64,000 nucleotides of DNA from Marinibaculum sp040216765 (GTDB lineage Bacteria; Pseudomonadota; Alphaproteobacteria; Ferrovibrionales; Ferrovibrionaceae). Made by a program: the position numbers and the translations under genes. This document shows, one piece after another, positions 46,058-55,513 of the stretch (positions within the stretch are counted from its first letter, which is position 1; every line of letters starts with the position of its first letter). The DNA is taken from assembly GCA_040216765.1 (NCBI GenBank), contig JAVJON010000029.1:124001-188000 (forward strand), written 5' to 3'. The notes beneath the pieces are model-generated. The model did not search any database. It saw only the letters and a program-made list of their open reading frames with translations, and was not told where the DNA came from.

Positions 46058-46076
46058 GACAGAACGTTCGGTCTGT
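46058..46076. promoter_or_regulatory. TetR operator candidate, copy 1
   Basis: GACAGAACGTTCGGTCTGT is an imperfect palindrome with ACAGA and TCTGT half-sites, 33 bp from the tetR start. An identical 19-bp copy lies 61 bp further right. The half-sites and centre resemble known AcrR/TetR operators. Confidence 0.65.
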
Positions 46077-46118
46077 AAGAATTGGCTGAAAACAGCCATA
46101 TGTCTGAGATATCAAAGA

Positions 46119-46137
46119 GACAGAACGTTCGGTCTGT
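46119..46137. promoter_or_regulatory. TetR operator candidate, copy 2
   Basis: This is an exact repeat of the 19-bp site at 46058-46076 and lies 67 bp upstream of the nitronate monooxygenase start. Two sites placed one near each gene fit separate control of the two divergent promoters by the same regulator. Confidence 0.65.
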
Positions 46138-46203
46138 CAAGATTTGCATCTGTCCAGGCAGGCGCCTGTCCAGAATGGCAAATGCCACCGGAAGGAGGGG
46201 ATC

Positions 46204-47334
46204 ATGCGGTCGCCGATCTGCACCATGCTGGGTATCGAGTTTCCGCTGCTGGCGTTCAGCCATTGCCGCGACGTGGTCGCCGCGGTGTCCCGCGCCGGCG
46301 GCATGGGGGTGTTCGGCGCCGTGCGCCATACCCCGGAGGAGCTGCGCGAGGAGCTTGACTGGATCGACGCGCATTGCGGCGGCAAGCCCTATGGCGTCGA
46401 CCTGATCGTGCCCAACAGGATCCAGGGCAAGGGCGAGGCGTTCGACGGCGACCGGCTGATCGCCGCCCTGCCGGAGGCGCAGCGCCGCTTCGTCGCCGAA
46501 CTGCTGGAGGCCCGCGGCATCGACGCGGGCGACCTGGACGCGCACCGCGCCGACCGGCTGCGTTTCGCGCAGAACCTGGATGCCGCCGGGGCGGAGGAGA
46601 TCCTGGACGTCGCCTTCTCCTTCCCGATCCGGCTGATCGCCAATGCGCTCGGGGTGCCGCCGAAGGCGATGCTGGAGCGCGGCAGGGCCGCCGGCGTGCC
46701 GGTGGCGGCCCTGGTCGGCGCCAAGGAGCATGCGATGGCGCAGATCGCCGCCGGCGTCGACATCCTGGTTGCCGCCGGCGGCGAGGCCGGCGGCCATTGC
46801 GGCGAGATCGCCACCATGGTGCTGGTCCCGGAAGTGGTGTCGGTGGCCGGCGATACGCCGGTGCTGGCGGCCGGCGGCATCGTCACCGGCGGGCAGATGG
46901 CCGCCGCCATGGCGATGGGCGCATCCGGTGCCTGGTGCGGTTCCGTCTGGCTGACCACGGCGGAGGGCGAGCCCGATGCGGCGATCAAGGACAAGCTGCT
47001 GGCCGCCAGTTCCCGCGACACGGTCCGGTCGCGCTCCCGCACCGGCAAGCCTTCCCGCCAGCTGCGCTCGCCCTGGACCGATGCCTGGGAGGCCGCGGGC
47101 GCGCCCGAGCCGCTGCCCATGCCGCTGCAGTCGCTGCTGTCGGAGCCGGCGCTGGGCAAGGTGGCGAAGCTCGCCGCCGGCGGCCATCCGGGCGCCCGCG
47201 CGCTGACCACCTATTGGGTCGGCCAGGGGGTCGGGCTGATGACCCAGTCGATGTCCGCCGGCGCCGTGGTGCAGGCCTTCAAGGAGGATTTCCTGAAGGC
47301 TGCCGAGCGGCTCAACGGCTTCCTGGAGGGGTGA
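46204..47334 (+). CDS. Nitronate monooxygenase (2-nitropropane dioxygenase family)
   Basis: The 376-residue FMN-dependent TIM-barrel protein reads ICTMLGIEFPLLAFSH near the start, AAGGEAGGHCGEIATMVLVP near residue 198 with the active-site His, and AAGGIVTGGQMAAAMAMGA with the phosphate-binding loop. The family oxidises propionate-3-nitronate and alkyl nitronates; some members act as enoyl reductases on acyl-CoAs. GAAGGAGGGG precedes the ATG. Pairing with an acyl-CoA dehydrogenase under one TetR leaves the second activity possible. Confidence 0.87.
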   Translation: MRSPICTMLGIEFPLLAFSHCRDVVAAVSRAGGMGVFGAVRHTPEELREELDWIDAHCGGKPYGVDLIVPNRIQGKGEAFDGDRLIAALPEAQRRFVAELLEARGIDAGDLDAHRADRLRFAQNLDAAGAEEILDVAFSFPIRLIANALGVPPKAMLERGRAAGVPVAALVGAKEHAMAQIAAGVDILVAAGGEAGGHCGEIATMVLVPEVVSVAGDTPVLAAGGIVTGGQMAAAMAMGASGAWCGSVWLTTAEGEPDAAIKDKLLAASSRDTVRSRSRTGKPSRQLRSPWTDAWEAAGAPEPLPMPLQSLLSEPALGKVAKLAAGGHPGARALTTYWVGQGVGLMTQSMSAGAVVQAFKEDFLKAAERLNGFLEG

Positions 47335-48379
47335 GCGGCGGCCGCCATGCGATGACGCCTTCGGTGCGCGCCCGCACCTCCGGCGGGGCCAGGCAGGTCG
47401 CGACGGCCTCGTAGCCGGGCGCCCCGGGACGGGGCTCGACCAGGACCGGCGGGCTGTGGTTGGCGGGACAGAGCAGGATCGCCGCGTCGGGGCGGATGCT
47501 GGTGAGGTCCAGGATCGCCGACGACCGGGTCAGCAGGAACAGCGGCCTGCCGCGCGATCTGCGGCGCTGCAGATGCGCGGCCAGGGCTTCCTGGCTGCCC
47601 CGGTCGAGCCCCTGTTCCACCATGTCGACGACCAGCGCGCCGGGCCCCTCGTCCTCCAGCCCGCACAGCAGGGCGCGCAGGGCGTCGGAAGGCGCGGCGC
47701 CCTCTCCGGTCAGCCAGGCGAGGGCGGCATCGACCCGGGCGGCCAGTGCCGGGTCGCCGGCGAGCCGCGCCCGCGCCGCCGCACCGCCATCCGCCGCCCG
47801 CTCCAGCCCGAGGAACGCGCCGCCGGGCAGGGCCTCTGCCAGCGTCCGGGCGAGCCGCGTCTTGCCGCTGCCCAGCGGGCCGGTGACGAAGGTCAGCGGC
47901 CGGATCTGGTGCAACTCGAACCGCTCGCCGCCCCACGGCCAGGGCAGGTCGAAGGCGATGCCGGGCGCCGAGGGTGGCGCCAGCAGCCGGGCCAGGTCGC
48001 CGGTGGCCGGTGCCCGGCCCTGGGCGAGGTCGCGGCGGCACCTGCGGATCCTGTCCAGGGTGCCGGCGAGGGCGCGGGCCTGCGCCTCCAGCCCGTCCTG
48101 GTGGGCCGCCAGGGCGGCTTCCAGCTGCCCGGCATCGCCCTGCAGCACCTGCGCCACCTGGGCGAGACTGAGGTCCAGGGCACGCAGGGCCACGACCTCT
48201 GCGGCGCGGGCCATCTCGTCCGGCCCGTAGACCCGCCACCCCGCAGCGGTGCGTGCGGGCGAAACCAGGCCGCGCTGCTCGTAGACCCGCAGGGCCTTGG
48301 TCGAGACGCCGAGCCGTCGCGCAGCCTCGGCAGGGGCGAGATGGGCGGCGGGGGGCGGGGAGGGGACGGCAGGGCGCAT
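47312..48379 (-). CDS. MerR-type DNA-binding domain fused to a P-loop ATPase
   Basis: The 355-residue protein starts at the ATG six bases after TGAGGT. A MerR winged helix (residues 14-80: APAEAARRLGVSTKALRVYE, then GLVSP and GWRVYGPDEMARAAEVVAL) is followed by a helical coil (80-125). A nucleotide-binding domain follows, with Walker A FVTGPLGSGKT near 167-174, Walker B GALVVDMVEQ near 248-255 and a FLLTRSSAILDL strand. Ordinary MerR proteins have a small ligand or metal pocket there. The gene converges on, and overlaps by 23 bp, the end of the monooxygenase gene. An ATP-sensing or ATP-switched regulator is inferred; target unknown. Confidence 0.8.
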   Translation of the reverse strand: MRPAVPSPPPAAHLAPAEAARRLGVSTKALRVYEQRGLVSPARTAAGWRVYGPDEMARAAEVVALRALDLSLAQVAQVLQGDAGQLEAALAAHQDGLEAQARALAGTLDRIRRCRRDLAQGRAPATGDLARLLAPPSAPGIAFDLPWPWGGERFELHQIRPLTFVTGPLGSGKTRLARTLAEALPGGAFLGLERAADGGAAARARLAGDPALAARVDAALAWLTGEGAAPSDALRALLCGLEDEGPGALVVDMVEQGLDRGSQEALAAHLQRRRSRGRPLFLLTRSSAILDLTSIRPDAAILLCPANHSPPVLVEPRPGAPGYEAVATCLAPPEVRARTEGVIAWRPPLTPPGSR

Positions 48380-48514
48380 CGCTGACCTCATCGGAACCGG
48401 AGGCGGGATCCTCGGCAGTCTTATCGGGCCGGCCCCAAGGTCCGGGTCAAGGGCGGGGCCGTGCAATGCAGGGCGGGCGGGGCCGGGCCGGTCCTGCGCC
48501 GGCACGCGCCGCGA

Positions 48515-49732
48515 TCAGCTGGCGGTGTCGGTATCTCCGCCATGCGGGGCTGGGCAGTCGGGGGCCAGGCAGTCCGGCGGCAGGACGACGGTCACCCGCG
48601 TCCCCCGGCCCTGCCGCGCGGCGATCTCCAGGGTGCCGCCATGCAGTTCCACGAAGCGTTGCGCGATGGGCAGGCCCAGGCCGGTGCCTTCCGACGGCGT
48701 CGACAGCGTATGGTCGAGCCGGCTGAACGGCTGGAAGGCGATTTCGATCTTCTCCTGGTCCAGGCCGATCCCGTCGTCGTCGACATGAATGCGCAGCCCC
48801 TTGCCATCGCAGTCGACGGTGACCAGCACGGTGCCGCCGGGATGCGAGAACTTGATGGCGTTGTTGACGATGTTGATCATCACCTGCTTGATCTTGCGAC
48901 CGTCCGCGAGCAGACGCAGCCGGGCCGGGGGCGGCCGGAACATGAGGCTGGCAGGGCGACGGTCGGCAATCGGCTGCAGCATGGTGGCGCAATCGGCGAA
49001 CAGCTCGGCAAGCGCGAAGGTCGTGCGCTCCACTTCCATGGCGCCGGCCTCGACCTTGGCGAGATCCAGCAGATCGGCGATCAGCGACAGCAGGTGATGG
49101 CCCGACTGGCGGATGTTTGCGATATGTTGCCGGTGGCGCTCGTCGGCGATCGGGCCGAAGATGCCGAGTTCCAGCGCCTCGGCGATGCCGATGACCGCGT
49201 TGAGCGGGGTGCGGAGTTCGTGGCTGATATTGGCGAGGAAGGCGGATTTCGCGACATTCGCCGCCTCGGCGGCCGCACGGGCCTGCTCCAGGGCCAGGCT
49301 TGTCTCCTTCAGTTCCGAGACGTCGGTGGCGAAGCCGACGACGGCGCCGCTGCGGGTGCGGATCTTGACGATGCGGAACCAGCCGCGGCCGGGATAGAAG
49401 CGGTCGACGGGCTTGCCGTCGGCGACCTGCTGGGCCCTCAGCCGATCGGCGACATGGGCCTCCATGTCCTCCGGCAGGACCACGCTCTTCGCGGTTTCCC
49501 GGATCAGGTCCTCGTACCGGATCGGCCGGTCGCCGGCCCGGCGCTCGACGGTGTCGAAGGCGCTGCCATGAACCCAGCGATACATTGCGTTGAACGCGAT
49601 CAGCCGGTTCCCGCCGTCATAGACCGCCACCGGGCCGGGGAATTCCTGGATCGACTCGCGGAGGACCGTGGCATCGCGACGGTCGCGCGCCGCATCCTCC
49701 GGGACTCCCGTATGGTCTGACTGCTTGGCCAT
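48515..49732 (-). CDS. Sensor histidine kinase with N-terminal PAS domain (orphan)
   Basis: The protein has about 405 residues and no transmembrane segment. It has a PAS-like region (VAVYDGGNRLIAFNAMYRWV to GFATDVSELKE), then a HisKA domain with the phospho-His in ANISHELRTPLNAVIG, and an HATPase with N box IVNNAIKFSHPGG, G1 VDDDGIGLD and G2 GTGLGLPIAQRF. ATG at 49732 is used; an upstream in-frame start (49783) is possible. No response regulator is adjacent. The cytoplasmic PAS suggests sensing of a soluble signal or redox state. Confidence 0.87.
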   Translation of the reverse strand: MAKQSDHTGVPEDAARDRRDATVLRESIQEFPGPVAVYDGGNRLIAFNAMYRWVHGSAFDTVERRAGDRPIRYEDLIRETAKSVVLPEDMEAHVADRLRAQQVADGKPVDRFYPGRGWFRIVKIRTRSGAVVGFATDVSELKETSLALEQARAAAEAANVAKSAFLANISHELRTPLNAVIGIAEALELGIFGPIADERHRQHIANIRQSGHHLLSLIADLLDLAKVEAGAMEVERTTFALAELFADCATMLQPIADRRPASLMFRPPPARLRLLADGRKIKQVMINIVNNAIKFSHPGGTVLVTVDCDGKGLRIHVDDDGIGLDQEKIEIAFQPFSRLDHTLSTPSEGTGLGLPIAQRFVELHGGTLEIAARQGRGTRVTVVLPPDCLAPDCPAPHGGDTDTAS

Positions 49733-49847
49733 GTCCTCGCCCGCCGGCAGGTTGTCAGGCGCTACAGCGTCGGTCCGCGGCAATTCCGTGCCGCAGGCAG
49801 GGTAGGCGGGCTCTGGTCAACAACGTGTGGCCACCGGTACGCCTGCA

Positions 49848-51305
49848 TCAACCGGCCAGCATCTCCAGCACCTCGGCGGCCTCCAGGTCGGGCTCGTCCA
49901 GGTCCAGCACCGCGTCGCGCACCGCAGCGGCGCGGGCCGGCGACAGGGTCATGGTGGCGTTCGCCATGAACTTCTCGACGATCTCGTCGGCGCTCAGCGG
50001 GCGGTCGGCACAGCCGCGGTTCATCTCCTCGCGATGCGACAGGGTGCGGCCGTCGCGGGTGGTGACGATCGCCTCGCCGGAGAAGTATTTCGGGAAGGGC
50101 GAGGCCGGGTCGACCCGGTAGCTGGTCCGCCCCATCAGGTCCAGCACGGCCGGGTCGCGGATCGCCTCGGGCTCCAGGTCGCGCAGGGTCACGGCGCCCT
50201 TCAGGAAGGCAGTGGCGGCCAGGTAATGCACGCTGAACTGCGCCTCGTAGGGGCTGGCGGGCAGGCGCTTCTGCGCCTCGGGCTCGCAGATCACCTTGAC
50301 CACGCCGTCCGGCACGGCGAGTTCCAGCCGCGCCACATCGGCGGCCTGCAGGCCGTGGGTCTTCGCCAGGATCGCGGCGGCATCGGCGGAGGCATGGGCG
50401 AAATGACAGGCGGGCAGCGGCTTCACCGCGACCTTCGCCACCTCCCAGACCTCGCCCAGCCCCTCGGTCAGGCGCGGCAGGTCGCATTGCGCGGCGGCGT
50501 TCTGCAGCAGCATGTTGTACAGCCCGAAGCGGCCTTCATAGGCCAGGGCCGGCCCCTGGAAGCCCTGCCGGGCGAGGGCCGCCGCGGTGGCGCCGGACAT
50601 GCCGGCCCAGCCGGGATGCATCCGCTTCGTCCAGGCGCCGTCGGCCAGGAATTCCAGGCTGCCGCTGGCGGTCGACAGGGCGATGCCCTGGGCATGGGCG
50701 GCCTGCTCCGCCGTCAGGTCCAGCAGGCGCGCCGCCGCCAGCGCCGCGCCGAAGGTGTTGGCGAGCCCCGTCGGGTGGTAGCCGACCTGGTGGAAGCCGC
50801 CCTTGGCCGCCGCGCCGACCCGCACCGCGGTCTCCACCGCGGCGATATAGGCGGTCACCGCGTCGCGGCCGGAGCGGCCGCGCCAGGCGGCGGTGACCAG
50901 GGCGGTCGGCATCGCCGCGGCGGTGGCATGCACCACGCCTTCCACATGGGTGTCGTCGAAATCCAGGCCATGCGCCAGGTAGGCGTTCATCAGCAGGGCG
51001 TCGCGCCAGGGCAGGCGCGCCGCCATCCCGATCACCGGGAAGCCGCCGCCGGCCGGGGTCTCGTCCAGGCTGGCGACGCCGCTCAGCATGCGATGGGCGA
51101 AGTCGTAGCGGGTGCAGGCGAAGGCGATGCCGATCGCGTCCAGCATCAGCAGAACCGCGCGCCGGCGCGCCTCCGCCGGGACCCGGTCATGCTCCAGCCC
51201 GACGGCGAAGCCGGCCAGGGCCCGGGCGATCGTGGCGCCCTGTGCGGCATCCCCGGCCGCGGCATCGCCCGCCGTGGTATTGAGGGCGGTGGAGATCTGG
51301 TTCAT
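49848..51305 (-). CDS. MmgE/PrpD family protein, second copy
   Basis: The 485-residue protein is preceded by GGAGGCGCGCG. Family markers: LDAIGIAFACTRYDFAHRML, NAYLAHGLDFDDTHVEGVVH (compare the H-x-LD-DD segment of the first copy), GGFHQVGYHPTGLANTFGAA and KPLPACHFAHASADAAA. It is isolated from methylcitrate-cycle genes, so it is likely a decarboxylase, dehydratase or isomerase of another carboxylic acid. It is divergent from an MFS exporter gene. Confidence 0.88.
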   Translation of the reverse strand: MNQISTALNTTAGDAAAGDAAQGATIARALAGFAVGLEHDRVPAEARRRAVLLMLDAIGIAFACTRYDFAHRMLSGVASLDETPAGGGFPVIGMAARLPWRDALLMNAYLAHGLDFDDTHVEGVVHATAAAMPTALVTAAWRGRSGRDAVTAYIAAVETAVRVGAAAKGGFHQVGYHPTGLANTFGAALAAARLLDLTAEQAAHAQGIALSTASGSLEFLADGAWTKRMHPGWAGMSGATAAALARQGFQGPALAYEGRFGLYNMLLQNAAAQCDLPRLTEGLGEVWEVAKVAVKPLPACHFAHASADAAAILAKTHGLQAADVARLELAVPDGVVKVICEPEAQKRLPASPYEAQFSVHYLAATAFLKGAVTLRDLEPEAIRDPAVLDLMGRTSYRVDPASPFPKYFSGEAIVTTRDGRTLSHREEMNRGCADRPLSADEIVEKFMANATMTLSPARAAAVRDAVLDLDEPDLEAAEVLEMLAG

Positions 51306-51364
51306 CGCGCGCCTCCTCCAGGCGGCGGGATCCGGCCCCTCGTTTCCCGGGGCGGCCGTGGCCC

Positions 51365-51380
51365 GCATACGGTTGCAACC
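51365..51380. promoter_or_regulatory. Palindrome upstream of the second prpD-like gene
   Basis: GGTTGCAACC (51371-51380) is a perfect 10-bp palindrome preceded on the plus strand by GCATAC. On the gene strand this reads GGTTGCAACCGTATGC, sharing AACCGTATGC with the site near 42275. It lies about 65 bp upstream of the start codon. Confidence 0.4.
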
Positions 51381-51481
51381 TGCACCGATGTATAGACGAG
51401 GCTGCCGGCCGCGCCTAGAACCTCCCCCTGTCGGCGCCCCTCGACCGGGGTGCCGCGCCCCGCAGCCCAGCGAATGCCGCC

Positions 51482-52687
51482 ATGACCCTGCCGCCGCCAT
51501 CCCTGCCGCGTTTCGTCCTGTTGACCGGGGCGATCATCGTCTGCCCGGCGGTGGCGATGGACATCTACCTGCCGGCGATCCCGCAGATCACCGGGAGCCT
51601 GGGCGGCACGGTCGAGGACGGGCAGCTCACCGTCACCCTGTTCTTCCTGGGCTTCGCCCTGGGGCAGATGGTCTTCGGCACCGCGGCGGACGCCTATGGC
51701 CGGCGGCCGATGCTGCTGCTGGGCCTGCTGCTCTACATCGCCACCAGCCTGGCCTGCGCGCTGAGCCCCAGCATGGACCTGCTGATCGCCGCCCGGGTGC
51801 TGCAGGGGATCGGCGCCGGCGCCGGCGCGGTGCTGGGCCGCATCCTGGTCCGCGACCGCTTCGAGGGCGCGGCCATGGCGCGGGTGATGTCCTACGTGAT
51901 GTCGATCCTGATCCTGGGGCCGATCGTCGCGCCGGTGATCGGCGCCGCGCTGCTGGAGGCGTTCGGCTGGCGCTGGATCTTCGGCTTCGTCGCCGCCTGG
52001 GGCCTGGCGATCTTCGTCCTGGTCCTGCTGGTGCAGGGGGAGACCCATATCGGCCGCGGCGCATCGGCGATGCGGCCGGGCCATGTCCTGCGCAGCTATC
52101 GCACCGTGCTGTCGCATTCCGGCACCCGGCTCTATGTCGCGGTGAACACCCTCGGCTTCTCGGCGCTGCTGATCTACCTGTCGACGATCTCCGCCGTGGT
52201 GATCGAGGATTGGGGCTGGTCGCCGCCGGAAATGGCGCTGGTCTTCGCCATCGTCGCCGCCTGTATCGCGGTGGGCGGCCTGGCCAATGCGCGGCTGCTG
52301 CTGCGCTGGCAGGTCGGCCGGATGCTGCGCATCGGCCTGGTGCTGGGCATCGCGGGCGGCAGCTTCGGCGCCCTGCTCAGCCGCGCCCTGCCGCATCTGG
52401 CCAGCCTGCACGAACTGCAGATCGCCGCCTTCTGCTGTGCCATGCTGGGCTTCAGCCTGGTGGTGTCGAACTCCACCGCGCTGGCGGTGCAGGCCCATGG
52501 CGCGCGCGCCGGGGTCGCCACGGCGGTGCTCGGTGTCGTCCAGACCCTGGGTGCCGCGGCGATCGGCACGATCCTGTCGATCTTCCACGACGGGACCGCG
52601 GCGCTGACCTTCATGGCCTTCGCCGGGGTCAACCTGCTGGCCCTGATCCTGCTGCTCAGCGCAAGCAAGGAGGCGCAATCATCATGA
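51482..52687 (+). CDS. MFS exporter, Bcr/CflA type
   Basis: The 401-residue protein has 12 helices. The N-terminal AVAMDIYLPAIPQITGSLGG and FGTAADAYGRRPMLLLGLLL (motif A) and GRILVRDRFEGAAMARVMSY are the Bcr/CflA/drug-efflux pattern. The stop overlaps the rhodanese start by ATGA, so the two are co-expressed. Candidate roles are sulfur compound, antibiotic or metabolite export. Confidence 0.87.
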   Translation: MTLPPPSLPRFVLLTGAIIVCPAVAMDIYLPAIPQITGSLGGTVEDGQLTVTLFFLGFALGQMVFGTAADAYGRRPMLLLGLLLYIATSLACALSPSMDLLIAARVLQGIGAGAGAVLGRILVRDRFEGAAMARVMSYVMSILILGPIVAPVIGAALLEAFGWRWIFGFVAAWGLAIFVLVLLVQGETHIGRGASAMRPGHVLRSYRTVLSHSGTRLYVAVNTLGFSALLIYLSTISAVVIEDWGWSPPEMALVFAIVAACIAVGGLANARLLLRWQVGRMLRIGLVLGIAGGSFGALLSRALPHLASLHELQIAAFCCAMLGFSLVVSNSTALAVQAHGARAGVATAVLGVVQTLGAAAIGTILSIFHDGTAALTFMAFAGVNLLALILLLSASKEAQSS

Positions 52688-54297
52688 CCCGTTTCATCGA
52701 TCCGGCGGAGCTGCGCAGGCGCATCGCCGCCGCCCATGACGGCACGGCCGAGATCGCCTTCCTGGACCTGCGCGAGCGCGGGCCGTTCCATGCCGCGCAG
52801 ATCCTGTTCTCGGTCAACCTGCCGCTGGGCCGGCTGGAGCTGGAGATCGCGCGCCTGGTGCCGCGGCTTGCGACCCCGATCGTGCTGACCGATGGCGGCG
52901 AGGCGGTGCGCCCGGCGGAGCGCGGCGCGGCCCGCCTGGCGGAACTGGGCTATAGCGACATCGCCGTGCTGAAGGGCGGCCTGAAGGCCTGGACCGCCGG
53001 CGGCGGCGAGACCTTCAGCGGCAACAACGTGCCCAGCAAGGCGTTCGGCGAGTTCGTGGCGGAGGAATATGCCACCCCGATGATGAGCGCCGACGCGGTC
53101 GCCGCCGCCAGCGCGGGCGGCGCCGACATGGTGATCCTGGACAGCCGGCCGTTCGACGAGTTCCACCGCATGTCGATCCCCGGCGGGGTGAACGTGCCCG
53201 GCGCGGAGCTGCTCTACCGGGTGCGCGCCCTGGCGCCCGATCCGCGCACCACGGTGGTGGTGAACTGCGCCGGGCGCACCCGCTCGATCATCGGCGCGCA
53301 GTCGCTGGTCAATGCCGGGATCCCCAATCCCGTCGCGGCGCTGGAGAACGGCACGATGGGCTGGCAGCTGGCCGGCCACGACCTGGCGCAGGGCGCGGAC
53401 GCGGTGGGCGGGCCGCCCGACGGCACCGCCCTGGCAGCGGCGCGGGCGGATGCCGCCCGGGTCGCGGCGCGGTTCGGCGCGCGCGCGATCGACCGGGACG
53501 AACTGGCGGCCTGGAGGGCCGCGGCCGACGACCGGACCCTCTACCTGCTGGACGTGCGCACCGCGGCCGAGTTCGCCGCCGGCACCCTGCCGGGCGCCCG
53601 CCATGCGCCGGGCGGCCAGCTGGTGCAGGCCACCGACGAATATCTCGCGACCCGCGGCAGCCGCATCGTGCTGGTCGACGGCGAGGCGGTGCGCGCGCCG
53701 ATGACCGCCGCCTGGCTGCGCCAGCTGGGCTTTGCCGAGACCGTCTGGCTGCAGGGCGGGCTGGCCCCGGCGGAAGCGGCGCCGCCGCAGCCGGAACCCG
53801 GGCCGCTGGATTTCCGGGCGGTGGAAACGGTGACCCCCTTCGAGGCCAAGGCGGTGCTGGATTCCGGCGAGGCCGCGGCGCTGATCGACCTGGCCGATTC
53901 CGCGACCTTTCAGGCCGGCCATATCCCCGGCGCCTGGTGGTCGGTGCGCGCCCGCCTGGTGGAGGGCCTGGTGCGCATGCCGGCCGTCGGCTTCCTGATC
54001 CTGACCTCGCCCGACGGCGTGGCGGCGCATTACGGCGCCCGCGACCTGATCGCGGCCCGGCCCGACCTGATCCTGCGGGTGCTGCAGGGCGGCACCGGCG
54101 CCTGGATCGAGGCCGGCCTGGCGCTGGAGACCGGCATGCCCGCCGCGCTCTGCGAGCCCGACGACCAGTGGACCCGCCCCTACGAGAGCCCGGACTCCGC
54201 GGCCGCCGCGATGCAGGCCTATCTGGACTGGGAATTCGGCCTGACCGCCCAGCTCCGCCGCGACGGCATGGCGCCCTTCGCGAAGCTCGATCAATAA
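52684..54297 (+). CDS. Four-domain rhodanese-homology protein
   Basis: The 537-residue protein has four consecutive rhodanese-like domains at roughly residues 8-105, 136-232, 265-370 and 395-495. Only domain 2 has a catalytic Cys (VVVNCAGRTRSIIGA, about C195, after LDSRPFDEFHRMSIPGGVNV). Domains 1, 3 and 4 keep the fold but read VLTDGGEAVR, VLVDGEAVR and ILTSPDGVA at the Cys position. Multi-domain rhodaneses move persulfide sulfur or act as scaffolds. Its TAA stop lies inside the left arm of the palindrome at 54293-54344. Confidence 0.88.
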   Translation: MTRFIDPAELRRRIAAAHDGTAEIAFLDLRERGPFHAAQILFSVNLPLGRLELEIARLVPRLATPIVLTDGGEAVRPAERGAARLAELGYSDIAVLKGGLKAWTAGGGETFSGNNVPSKAFGEFVAEEYATPMMSADAVAAASAGGADMVILDSRPFDEFHRMSIPGGVNVPGAELLYRVRALAPDPRTTVVVNCAGRTRSIIGAQSLVNAGIPNPVAALENGTMGWQLAGHDLAQGADAVGGPPDGTALAAARADAARVAARFGARAIDRDELAAWRAAADDRTLYLLDVRTAAEFAAGTLPGARHAPGGQLVQATDEYLATRGSRIVLVDGEAVRAPMTAAWLRQLGFAETVWLQGGLAPAEAAPPQPEPGPLDFRAVETVTPFEAKAVLDSGEAAALIDLADSATFQAGHIPGAWWSVRARLVEGLVRMPAVGFLILTSPDGVAAHYGARDLIAARPDLILRVLQGGTGAWIEAGLALETGMPAALCEPDDQWTRPYESPDSAAAAMQAYLDWEFGLTAQLRRDGMAPFAKLDQ

Positions 54298-54344
54298 GTA
54301 AACTGTCACCGGATTTATCATAAACCGGTGACAGTTTACTTATT
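54293..54344. repeat. Inverted pair of GGTGACAGTTTAC termini overlapping a stop codon
   Basis: AATAAGTAAACTGTCACCGG (54293-54312) and its exact complement (54325-54344) flank 12 bp that themselves contain TTTAT-C-ATAAA. The right arm is identical over 20 bp to the left end of the element at 4594. It reproduces the junction seen between the two elements near 4.7 kb without the 91-97 bp interiors. The TAA at 54295-54297 terminates the rhodanese gene. RNA from here would form a 20-bp stem and may act as a terminator or stabiliser. Confidence 0.8.
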
Positions 54345-54497
54345 GGCTTCCTGTTGGCCGCGCCGCATTCCCGCCACAATTTCGCCGCCATGCGACACGG
54401 TTTCGTCCCCGCCCGTCCACCCTCGGGGGGCATCTTCCCAGCCTGACACGGCGCCGCGCCTGGCCGCGGCCCGGACGACAGCAGGGAAGGTAGTGCG

Positions 54498-55508
<1,011 letters not shown>

Positions 55509-55513
55509 CCGCC

